Shown here in pieces: positions 1 to 5,921 of a DNA stretch of 15,669 bases. The DNA is from Bordetella parapertussis (GTDB lineage: Bacteria; Pseudomonadota; Gammaproteobacteria; Burkholderiales; CAIKXV01). The stretch spans positions 1 through 15,669 of the forward strand of contig CAMDXD010000044.1 in assembly GCA_945877995.1 (NCBI GenBank), given 5' to 3'. The notes beneath the pieces were generated by a model. That model was not told where the DNA came from. It saw only the letters and a program-made list of their open reading frames with translations, and searched no databases. How positions within the stretch are numbered: position 1 is the stretch's first letter; every line of letters begins with the position of its first letter. Made by a program: the position numbers and the translations under genes.

Positions 1-330
1 GCCAGCGTGACCGGTACGGCCACTTACCGGGAACGCATGGCCTTGCCGCCCGGCGCCGTGTTCGAAGCGGTCATCGAAGACATCTCGAAGGCCGATGCGC
101 CGGCGGTCATCCTCGGCCGCAGCGAGGTGACCTCGATCCAGGTCCCGGTGTCGTTCACGGTTCCCTATGACCCGGCGAAGCTCGACCCGCGCGCACGCTA
201 TTCGGTACGCGCACGGATCCTGGTGGAAGGCCGTCTGTGGTTCACCTCGGACACCGTCCATCCGGTGCTGCGCGACGCCGGCGACAGCCGCGTGGACATC
301 GTGATGCGCCGGGTGGCTTCGGCGCCCTGA
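1..330 (+). CDS. YbaY-family lipoprotein, C-terminal part (cut by window edge)
   Basis: The frame is open from base 1, and the first visible residues (ASVTGTATYRERMALPPGAV) already lie inside the domain, so the true start and any lipoprotein signal are off the left edge. The pattern V-T-G-T-x-T-Y-R-E-R-x-A-L-P-P-G-A near the start, followed by a 'disSKADAPA'-like stretch and a 'PVSFTVPYDPAKLD' stretch, is typical of the YbaY/YscW domain (PF09619). This is a small beta-sandwich found in outer-membrane lipoproteins of largely unknown role. The GTG at position 7 is not a credible start because conserved domain sequence precedes it. The stop is TGA at 328-330. The gene converges on the Bug receptor gene with a 30-bp gap that holds only a GC-rich palindrome (341-350). 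The family call is fairly sure; the function is unknown. Confidence 0.78.
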   Translation, partial: ASVTGTATYRERMALPPGAVFEAVIEDISKADAPAVILGRSEVTSIQVPVSFTVPYDPAKLDPRARYSVRARILVEGRLWFTSDTVHPVLRDAGDSRVDIVMRRVASAP

Positions 331-360
331 AGCCGCGTCCGCGCCGGCGCTGCAGATACC

Positions 361-1347
361 TCAGTTGGGTTTCAACCCGACCTGCATGGCGATCTTTCCC
401 CAGACCTGCATTTCGCGCCGGATGAAGGCGTCGAACTCCGCCGGCGTGTCGCCGACCGGAATCGCGCCCTGTGCACTGAGCCGTTCGGCAAGCTCCGGCG
501 ACTTCACGATAAGGGCGATCTCGCGGCCGAGCCGGTCGAGTGCATCCCTGGGGATCTTCGCCGGCGCGAATACGCCGTACCACTCGTAGGTGTCGTACTT
601 CGGCAGGCCGGACTCGGCGAAGGTCGGGGTGTCGGGCATGCCGGGCGAACGCTTGGCCGCGGTGGTCGCGATCGCCTTCAGCCGTCCGGTCCTGATGTGC
701 TGCAGCACGCCGGGCGGGCCGCTGATCAGCAGCTGGATCTGCCCGGCGATCAGGTCGGCGATCGCCGGCGCACCGCCCTTGTAGGGGATATAGGTGACGT
801 CGATGCCCGCCATCACCTTCATCATCTCGACCGACAGGTGGCCGGAGGTGAGCTGCCCGGGCACGCCGTAGTTGAGCGCTCCGGGGCGCGACTTCGCGTA
901 CGCGATGAATTCCTTCAGGGTCGCAGCCGGAACCGACGGATGCACCGTCAGCACGCCCGGCACGATCACCATGTTCGACACCGGGGTGAAGTCGCGCAGG
1001 GTGTCGTACGGCAGGTCTTTCATCACGAACGGATTCACCACATGCGGTGTCAGCAACGTACCGACCGTGTGACCGTCAGGTGCGGCGCGCGCGATGATGT
1101 CGCTCGCGATCACGAAGGCCCCGCCTGGCCGGTTGTCCACCAGCACGGGCTGCCCGACCGACTCGGCGAGGCGCTGCGCGACCAGGCGCGAGATCAGGTC
1201 GTTGGTGCTGCCGGGCGGGACGGCGACGATCCAGCGCATCGGCCGCGACGGAAACGCCTGCGCCGATACCGACTGCGCGATGGACAGTGCGGACAGGGCG
1301 AGGGCCGACACCGCAAGCATGGCGGTACGCGAGAACGGGTTGGGCAT
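361..1347 (-). CDS. Bug-family TTT substrate-binding receptor (first of three)
   Basis: Encodes 328 residues, the usual length for Bug proteins, which are periplasmic receptors that bind carboxylated small molecules for tripartite tricarboxylate transporters. The N-terminus is a Sec signal peptide: a basic start, a hydrophobic stretch rich in Ala/Leu/Ser, and probable cleavage at VSA|QAF near residue 29. Family hallmarks follow: 'FPSRPMRWIVAVPPG' at the mature N-terminus, 'GQPVLVDNRPGG', 'APDGHTVG', 'LPYDTLRDFTPVS', 'YIPYKGGAPAIADLIAGQI' and 'DTPTFAESGL'. The ATG at 1347 is chosen over upstream ATGs in the same frame because GGAGGAG lies 3-4 bases before it and the signal peptide begins there; the 44 residues upstream do not look like protein. 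It is transcribed away from the DUF6917/CinA-like operon across a shared 162-bp region. No TctA or TctB gene is nearby. The ligand cannot be predicted. Confidence 0.93.
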   Translation of the reverse strand: MPNPFSRTAMLAVSALALSALSIAQSVSAQAFPSRPMRWIVAVPPGSTNDLISRLVAQRLAESVGQPVLVDNRPGGAFVIASDIIARAAPDGHTVGTLLTPHVVNPFVMKDLPYDTLRDFTPVSNMVIVPGVLTVHPSVPAATLKEFIAYAKSRPGALNYGVPGQLTSGHLSVEMMKVMAGIDVTYIPYKGGAPAIADLIAGQIQLLISGPPGVLQHIRTGRLKAIATTAAKRSPGMPDTPTFAESGLPKYDTYEWYGVFAPAKIPRDALDRLGREIALIVKSPELAERLSAQGAIPVGDTPAEFDAFIRREMQVWGKIAMQVGLKPN

Positions 1348-1404
1348 TAACTCCTCCTTGCTCCTCGGGATGGATTGTCCGGGAACTGTCGGTCGGTGGG
1401 TCCG

Positions 1405-1420
1405 TGGCGCGAACGCGCCA
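1405..1420. repeat. Perfect inverted repeat, candidate operator
   Basis: TGGCGCG-AA-CGCGCCA has 7-bp arms with no mismatch and a 2-bp centre, in the divergent control region. It sits 58 bp upstream of the Bug start codon and 90 bp upstream of the opposite gene. It may be a regulator binding site. It could instead form a hairpin in the receptor mRNA leader. GC-only half-sites arise by chance in such a GC-rich genome, so confidence is limited. Confidence 0.4.
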
Positions 1421-1440
1421 GACCTCATGTCATGTATGTG

Positions 1441-1460
1441 CATCGGGACCGGTTCCGATG
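1441..1460. repeat. Near-perfect 20-bp palindrome, candidate operator
   Basis: CATCGGGACCGGTTCCGATG matches its own reverse complement at 18 of 20 positions; the arms CATCGG/CCGATG are perfect and the core is ACCGGT. It lies in the middle of the divergent region between the receptor gene and the DUF6917-like operon. Size and symmetry fit a site for a dimeric regulator controlling both directions. No regulator gene is present in the window. Confidence 0.45.
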
Positions 1461-1509
1461 CTGGGACGGAATGTACCAAGCCCGGCGCAGGCCGTACACT
1501 TCATGCTCC

Positions 1510-2022
1510 ATGGTTGGATCCAGGACGCCAGTGCACCGAGACACGCCCAGCGCATCGCGCGACCCGTTCGCCACCGGCGAGATGGGCGTGCCGGCCATCC
1601 TGCGCGCCGCATTCGGCGGCCGTTTCGTCGGCGTGATGGAACTGTCGCGCGACGACCGCGGCTTTTCGCTGATCGCCGCGCCGACCCGCTGCATCCGCCG
1701 CGGTGACGTGCACGAATTGATCGTCACCGACGAGGCCACTGCAGCACCCGGCGCCACGGTGCAGCGCTGTCGGTTCCTCGGCTTCGTGGAATTCGAGAGC
1801 GCCGGCGTGCTGGTCCGCGGCGACGCCATCGCCATCGACGGCCGCGAGGTCGGCACGGTGGCCGGCTTCGACGAGTGCCACTTCCCGAACCACCTCAACA
1901 TCGTGCTGCAGGCCGTCGATGCGCGCACCGGCATCCAGCTCGGGCTGCGGCCAGGCGCGCTGCTGCAGGTACGACCACGCAGCGGCAACCACCTGGCGGA
2001 CATACCCGCCGACATGGACTGA
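1510..2022 (+). CDS. Conserved hypothetical protein, DUF6917-like
   Basis: About 170 residues, without signal peptide or membrane segment. From memory the sequence resembles proteins annotated DUF6917, whose role is unknown; I cannot check this here. Stretches that look conserved are 'CIRRGDVHELIVTDE' (61-75), 'RFLGFVEFESAGVL' and 'GFDECHFPNHLNIVLQ' (119-134). The last carries two histidines and a cysteine that could form a metal or active site, which is inference. The body reads as beta-rich. The start is uncertain: ATG 1510 has no clear ribosome site, GTG 1531 has AGG six bases before it, and ATG 1582 directly precedes the part that looks conserved (GVPAILRAAFGGRFVGVMEL). The stop at 2020-2022 is 2 bp before the CinA-like gene, so the two are probably translationally coupled. 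It is the first gene of the plus-strand operon. Confidence 0.75.
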   Translation: MVGSRTPVHRDTPSASRDPFATGEMGVPAILRAAFGGRFVGVMELSRDDRGFSLIAAPTRCIRRGDVHELIVTDEATAAPGATVQRCRFLGFVEFESAGVLVRGDAIAIDGREVGTVAGFDECHFPNHLNIVLQAVDARTGIQLGLRPGALLQVRPRSGNHLADIPADMD

Positions 2023-2024
2023 AC

Positions 2025-2552
2025 ATGATCGAACCCCTGATGCAGCACGCCGGCCGGGTGGCGGTGCAACTGAAGGACCGCGGCCAGACGATTGCCGTCG
2101 GTGAATCGGCCTCTGGCGGGCTCATCACCGCCGCACTGCTGGCCGTGCCCGGGGCCTCGGCCTACTGCCGGGGCGGCCTGGTGATCTATACCCGCAACGC
2201 GCTGCTGTCGCTGAAGGCGGTCGACCTCGATCGGCTGGCCACGATGCGCGCATCGACCGAAGCCTATGCATGCTTCGAGGCGCAGACCCTGCGCACCCAC
2301 TTCGAGACCGACTGGGGCCTGGGCGAAACCGGCGCGGCCGGCCCCACCGGCAACAAGTACGGCGACGCTGCCGGCCATGCCTGCGTCGCGGTCGCCGGGC
2401 CGGGCCTTGGCCTGGCGCCCGGCACGATCGGCGAGCGCTCGCGTACCCTCGAGACCGGCAGCACCGACCGTCTCGGCAACATGCAGGCCTTTGCCGCCGC
2501 CGCGCTGCTGCTGCTGGCCGAGACACTGGAAGGCCTGCCACCTGCGCGCTGA
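2025..2552 (+). CDS. CinA C-terminal-like protein lacking conserved catalytic residues
   Basis: A 175-residue stand-alone protein with the fold signature of the CinA C-terminal domain (PF02464), whose known members (PncC) hydrolyse nicotinamide mononucleotide. Retained features are E27-S28-x-x-G-G (ESASGG in place of ESCTGG), 'VPGASAYCRGGLVIY' with Tyr55, and 'TGAAGPTG' at 102-109 in place of SGIAGPDGG. Missing features: the lysine of the Y-S-N-x-A-K motif is Leu60 (YTRNAL), and the G-x-R-x-x-x-R segment that follows in PncC reads GSTDRLG, with Thr147 and Gly151 at the two arginine positions. NMN deamidation is therefore doubtful, and another amide or acyl substrate, or a non-catalytic role, is possible. 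It starts 2 bp after the DUF6917-like gene and 43 bp before the amidohydrolase. It has no N-terminal MoaB-like domain. Confidence 0.85.
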   Translation: MIEPLMQHAGRVAVQLKDRGQTIAVGESASGGLITAALLAVPGASAYCRGGLVIYTRNALLSLKAVDLDRLATMRASTEAYACFEAQTLRTHFETDWGLGETGAAGPTGNKYGDAAGHACVAVAGPGLGLAPGTIGERSRTLETGSTDRLGNMQAFAAAALLLLAETLEGLPPAR

Positions 2553-2595
2553 ACACCTACGTTCGACGACGACGTCGACCACACCAGGAGGAAGC

Positions 2596-3672
2596 ATGGA
2601 ACGCACGATCACCGAACCTTCACCCGACGCACAGCGCAGGCGGCTGCTCGGCGGCCTGGGAACGCTGTCCGCGCTGGGTACGGCCGGACTGCTCGCCGGC
2701 TGTGAAACGACGGCCGGCGGCGCGACCACCGCGCCTGCTGCACCGCACCGTATCGACGTGCACCATCACATGGTGCCGCCGGCGTATGCGGAAGACCTGG
2801 TCAAGCGCGGCGGGCCGCGCCCGGTCAAGTGGTCGCCTGCGATGTCGATCGAGGACATGGACCGCAGCGGCATCGCGCTGTCGCTGACCTCGCTGGTGCA
2901 GCCGGCGGTCTGGTTCGGCGATGTCGCGCTCGGCCGTCGGCTGGCGCGCGAGAGCAACGAGTACGCGGCGAAGCTCGCGATCGACTACCCGCGCCGCTTC
3001 GGCACCTTCGCCACGCTGCCGCTGCCCGACCCGGAAGGTTCGCTGAAGGAGATCGCCTACTGCCTCGACGTGCTCAAGGCCGAGGGCTTCTGCCTGATGA
3101 CCAGCTACAACGGCCGCTACCTCGGGCATGGCTCGTTCACGCCGGTGCTGGAGGAACTCGACCGGCGCGGCGCTATCGTCTACACCCATCCGCTGACCGC
3201 CGACTGCTGCCGCAATGTGGTGCCCGGCGTGCCCGACTCTGCGATCGAGTACGCGACCGACACCACGCGCACGATGGCCAGCCTGATATTCAGCGGCGCG
3301 GCCGCGCGCTTCCCGAACATCAAGTGGATCTGGTCGCACAGCGGTGGCACCGCGCCCTTCCTGCTGTCGCGCTTCCAGTACCAGGAGAAGTCGATGAAGG
3401 ACGCGAAGCGGGTGCTGCCCAATGGCGTGATGCACGAGTTCGCGAAGTTCTTCTACGACATGGCCCAGGGCAACCATCCCGGCGCGCTCGATGCGCTCGG
3501 CAAGATCGCACCGGCCTCGCAGTACCTGTACGGCACCGATTTCCCGTATCGCCTCGGCGACGAAGTGAACAAGGGGCTCGCCGCGTATCCGTTCACCGCC
3601 GCGCAGCGCATGGCCATCGACCGCGGCAACGCGCTGCGTATCCTGCCGTCGCTCAAGGGAAAGCTCGCATGA
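2596..3672 (+). CDS. Tat-exported lipoprotein amidohydrolase/decarboxylase (ACMSD family)
   Basis: A 358-residue metal-dependent amidohydrolase (PF04909, COG2159), the family of ACMSD, gamma-resorcylate decarboxylase and 6-methylsalicylate decarboxylase. The expected ligands are in order: H56-x-H58 in 'DVHHHMVPP', H198 in 'YTHPL', H248 in 'WSHSGG' and D315 in 'GTDFPY'. 'YPRRFGTFATLPLPD' and 'YLGHGSFTPVLEELDRRGAIV' are family hallmarks. The N-terminus holds R14-R15-R16-L-L-G-G, a hydrophobic stretch and a lipobox L-L-A-G-C36, i.e. a twin-arginine plus lipoprotein signal; residue +2 is Glu, which favours the outer membrane. The enzyme should therefore act in the periplasm, where the Bug receptors also work. 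The start at ATG 2596 is fixed by AGGAGGA just upstream. Its stop overlaps the next ATG (ATGA). Reaction type (C-C versus C-N cleavage) and substrate are unknown. Confidence 0.92.
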   Translation: MERTITEPSPDAQRRRLLGGLGTLSALGTAGLLAGCETTAGGATTAPAAPHRIDVHHHMVPPAYAEDLVKRGGPRPVKWSPAMSIEDMDRSGIALSLTSLVQPAVWFGDVALGRRLARESNEYAAKLAIDYPRRFGTFATLPLPDPEGSLKEIAYCLDVLKAEGFCLMTSYNGRYLGHGSFTPVLEELDRRGAIVYTHPLTADCCRNVVPGVPDSAIEYATDTTRTMASLIFSGAAARFPNIKWIWSHSGGTAPFLLSRFQYQEKSMKDAKRVLPNGVMHEFAKFFYDMAQGNHPGALDALGKIAPASQYLYGTDFPYRLGDEVNKGLAAYPFTAAQRMAIDRGNALRILPSLKGKLA

Positions 3673-4643
3673 AATCCTGCTGGATCGTCACCCGTGACCA
3701 CAATGCCGTCCTCGAATACCGCGAAGTGCCCGTGCCACAACCGAAGCCGGGCGAAGTCATCATCGAGGTGCATGCCTCGGCACTGAACCGCGGCGAGCTG
3801 GTGGTCGGCGGCGCGGTGCACGGCGGGCCGGAGAAGATCGGCGGCAACGAGGCGGCCGGCATCGTGCATGCCATCGGCGCCGGCGTCACGAACTGCAAGC
3901 CGGGGGACAAGGTATTCGGCCGTTCGCGCGGCGGCTTCGCCGACTACGCGACCCTCGACGCCGCGCAGGTGATGCCGATGCCATCCCGCCTGAGCTGGCA
4001 GCAGGCGGCGGCGATCCCGATCTCCTACATCACCGCCTACGAGATGCTCTACCCGCCCTACGGACGGCTGGCGAGGGGTGAATGGCTGCTGATCACCGGT
4101 GTATCGTCCGGCGCGGGCGTGGCCTGCGTGCAGCTGGCGAAGCTGCTCGGCGCGAAGTCGATCGGCACCTCGGGCTCGGCCGCCAAGCTGGAACGGGTAA
4201 AGGCGCTCGGCCTCGATGTCGCGATCAACACCCGCGGTGCGGATTTCGCCGCGAAGGTGATGGAAGCCACCAGCGGACATGGCGCCGACCTGGCGGTCAA
4301 CCTGGTCGGTGGCACGCAGTTTGCCGAATGCATCCGCGCGGCGGCGCGCAAGGGCCGGATCGCCGTGGTCGGCTATGTCGACGGCGCGCTCAGCGCCGAG
4401 ATCGACCTCGGCGCGGTGCATGCCGGCCGGCTCGAGATCTTCGGCATCTCGAACGCAAAGCTGCCGCCGGAAGAGAAGGCGGCGGCCGCCGCCGGCTTCG
4501 CGCGCGACGTGATGCCGGCGATCGCGGCCGGCGCCTTTGATCCGGTGATCGACCGCGAGTTCGGCTTCGACGAGATCCCGGCAGCGCGCGACTGCATGGA
4601 GTCGAGCGCGATGGTCGGCAAGATCGTGGTGCGAGTGCGCTGA
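3669..4643 (+). CDS. Zinc-independent quinone oxidoreductase-like MDR dehydrogenase
   Basis: A 324-residue medium-chain dehydrogenase/reductase. It has an N-terminal GroES-like domain ('KPGEVIIEVHASALNRGELVVGG', 'NCKPGDKVFG') and a Rossmann domain whose nucleotide loop is 'GVSSGAGVACVQLAK' from Gly144, close to the A-A-x-G-G-V-G pattern of NADPH-dependent quinone oxidoreductases. Where zinc alcohol dehydrogenases have G-H-E this protein reads G-N60-E61, and no four-cysteine structural zinc loop is visible, so it should be zinc-free. It has no signal peptide and is cytoplasmic. The start codon lies inside the amidohydrolase stop (ATGA), the classic arrangement for coupled translation, and the sirtuin begins 2 bp after its stop. 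A role reducing an enone or quinone product of the pathway is plausible inference. Confidence 0.92.
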   Translation: MKSCWIVTRDHNAVLEYREVPVPQPKPGEVIIEVHASALNRGELVVGGAVHGGPEKIGGNEAAGIVHAIGAGVTNCKPGDKVFGRSRGGFADYATLDAAQVMPMPSRLSWQQAAAIPISYITAYEMLYPPYGRLARGEWLLITGVSSGAGVACVQLAKLLGAKSIGTSGSAAKLERVKALGLDVAINTRGADFAAKVMEATSGHGADLAVNLVGGTQFAECIRAAARKGRIAVVGYVDGALSAEIDLGAVHAGRLEIFGISNAKLPPEEKAAAAAGFARDVMPAIAAGAFDPVIDREFGFDEIPAARDCMESSAMVGKIVVRVR

Positions 4644-4645
4644 GC

Positions 4646-5422
4646 GTGCCGGCGCCATCGCAGGCCGGCGGCATCGCATTCCTCGCGCAGGTCAGCGACT
4701 GGATCGATGCCGCGTCGAAAGTGACGGTACTCACCGGTGCCGGGATCTCGACCGAGTCCGGCATCCCCGACTTCCGCGGTCCGAAGGGCGTGTGGACCAC
4801 CAATCCCAAGGCAGAGAAGCTGTCCGACATCCGCTACTACGTCGCCGACCCGGAAGTGCGCCAGCTGGCGTGGCAGAGCCGTCTCGCGCACCCGGCGTGG
4901 CTCGCCGCGCCCAACCGCGGCCACCAGGCGCTGGCTGCACTCGAGGCCCGCGGCAAACTGCATGCGCTGATCACGCAGAACATCGACGGCCTGCACCAGA
5001 AGGCGGGCAATTCGCCGGGCAAGGTGATCGAGGTGCATGGCACCGTGCTGTTCGTGGCCTGCCTGCAGTGCAACTGGCGCGGCCCGATGGCGGAGGTTGC
5101 CGAACGGCTGCGCGCCGGCGAGGAAGACCCACCCTGCACCGAATGCGGCGGCATCCTGAAGAGCGACACGATCTCGTTCGGCCAGTCGCTCAAGCCCGGC
5201 GTGATCGAGCGCGCGATGCGCTGCGCCCAGGAATGCGACCTTATGCTGGCGGTCGGCTCGACGCTGCAGGTCTACCCGGTCGCCGGCGTGGTGCCGGTCG
5301 CGAAGCAGTTCGATGCGAAGCTGGTGATCGTCAATGCACAGCCGACGCCGTTCGACGACATCGCCGACGCGGTGATCGCCGGGTCGATCGGCGAGGTGCT
5401 GCCGGCGATCTGCGGCGGTTGA
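4646..5422 (+). CDS. Sir2-family NAD-dependent protein deacylase
   Basis: 258 residues with all core sirtuin motifs: 'GAGISTESGIPDFRGPKGVW' (31-50), 'TQNIDGLHQKAG' (110-121), catalytic His131 in 'HGT', a zinc site C139-x2-C142 and C164-x2-C167, 'ISFGQSL', 'VGSTLQVYPVAGVV' and 'NAQPTPFD'. It removes acyl groups from lysines using NAD+, giving nicotinamide and O-acyl-ADP-ribose. The P-K-G-V-W-T segment after DFRG is like SIRT6/7-type and actinobacterial sirtuins rather than CobB, and I do not see the Tyr/Arg pair of desuccinylases, though that needs an alignment. The start is GTG at 4646, 2 bp after the oxidoreductase stop, with no distinct ribosome site, so coupling is likely. It may regulate an enzyme of the operon, such as an acyl-CoA synthetase elsewhere; that is inference. 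Confidence 0.95.
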   Translation: MPAPSQAGGIAFLAQVSDWIDAASKVTVLTGAGISTESGIPDFRGPKGVWTTNPKAEKLSDIRYYVADPEVRQLAWQSRLAHPAWLAAPNRGHQALAALEARGKLHALITQNIDGLHQKAGNSPGKVIEVHGTVLFVACLQCNWRGPMAEVAERLRAGEEDPPCTECGGILKSDTISFGQSLKPGVIERAMRCAQECDLMLAVGSTLQVYPVAGVVPVAKQFDAKLVIVNAQPTPFDDIADAVIAGSIGEVLPAICGG

Positions 5423-5423
5423 A

Positions 5424-5451
5424 GCAGGACGCCCTGCCTCAGGGTCAGGGC
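5424..5451. terminator. Weak candidate bidirectional terminator (overlapping hairpins)
   Basis: The short gap between the convergent sirtuin and RidA-like genes holds three mutually exclusive stems: GCAGG/CCTGC (loop 4), CCCTG/CAGGG (loop 3) and GCCCTG/CAGGGC (loop 9). The position suits a shared terminator, but no T-tract follows on either strand and the last stem reaches into the RidA stop codon. Confidence 0.3.
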
Positions 5452-5873
5452 TTCCTGTCCGGGATCACCGCCCAGCCATCGATTTCGAGCAGCATCGTCG
5501 GCACGACGAAGCCGGACACCTGCACCGTCGTGCTGCACGGCAGGTCGTCGCCGAAGTACTCGTGGATCAGTTCGTTCACCTTGTCCTGGTCGTCGATGTT
5601 CTTCAGGTAGCGGGTGATCTTCACGATGTTGCGGAACTCGCCGCCTGCCGCCTCGACCATGCGCTTCATCTTCTCGAGCACCATGCGCGCCTGTGCACCC
5701 GCATCGTCGGGCAGCACCCACTCCTCGGGTACGTGCGGATGCTTGTGGTCGGGCTTGTGCGGACCCATGCCGGACATGAACAGCAGCGAACCGCCTTCGA
5801 CCTTGATCGCCGGCACGTAGGGCGTGCGGTGTTCCTTGTGCATCTCCCAGGGGAGGATGGTCTCGCGCTTCAT
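5445..5873 (-). CDS. RidA/YjgF-family protein without the signature arginine
   Basis: 142 residues matching the Rid fold: 'LLFMSGMGPHK' near 31-40, 'ARMVLEKMKRMVEAAGGEFRNIVKITRYL' in the middle and 'LEIDGWAVIP' at the end. RidA proper hydrolyses reactive 2-imino acids using an arginine in the V-E-V-A-R-L-P segment. Here the matching segment is V-Q-V-S-G121-F-V, so the arginine is absent and classic imine deamination is unlikely. Many Rid relatives with this loss sit in catabolic clusters and have unknown or different activities. The start ATG at 5873 has GAAGGAG six bases upstream. It is the last gene of the minus-strand operon, 48 bp after the second Bug receptor. No signal peptide, so cytoplasmic. 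Confidence 0.9.
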   Translation of the reverse strand: MKRETILPWEMHKEHRTPYVPAIKVEGGSLLFMSGMGPHKPDHKHPHVPEEWVLPDDAGAQARMVLEKMKRMVEAAGGEFRNIVKITRYLKNIDDQDKVNELIHEYFGDDLPCSTTVQVSGFVVPTMLLEIDGWAVIPDRKP

Positions 5874-5921
5874 CGGTTTCTCCTTCGTTCGCTTGGTCGA
5901 TCGCGCAGCACGGCCGGGCCG

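Larger units (their letters stand above)
1348..1509. promoter_or_regulatory. Divergent intergenic control region
   Basis: This 162-bp gap separates the minus-strand Bug receptor gene from the plus-strand DUF6917-like gene, so promoters for both should lie here. It contains the strong ribosome-binding site of the receptor gene (CTCCTCC on the plus strand just right of 1350) and two inverted repeats at 1405-1420 and 1441-1460. I could not pick a convincing -35/-10 pair for either direction. TACACT at 1495-1500 resembles a -10 box but has no partner 16-18 bp upstream. Confidence 0.55.

Noticed and set aside
341..350. Perfect palindrome GCGCCGGCGC between the converging YbaY-like and Bug genes, considered as a terminator
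   Set aside because: No loop and no T-tract; such GC-only palindromes are common by chance at this base composition.
697..1350. Plus-strand open frame opposite the first Bug gene
   Set aside because: Arg/His-rich shadow translation with no motif; the opposite strand encodes a full Bug receptor with signal peptide.
1495..1500. TACACT as -10 box for the DUF6917-like operon
   Set aside because: No -35-like hexamer at 16-18 bp upstream, and the start site would coincide with the first candidate ATG.
1425..2729. Long minus-strand open frame (434 codons) opposite the DUF6917-like and CinA-like genes
   Set aside because: It is antisense to genes with recognisable products; the translation is low-complexity Arg/Ala/Gly/Pro as expected from third-position GC bias.
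2829..3668. N-terminal extension of the oxidoreductase frame into the amidohydrolase gene
   Set aside because: The extension is an out-of-frame shadow of the amidohydrolase; the real N-terminus begins at the ATGA overlap at 3669.
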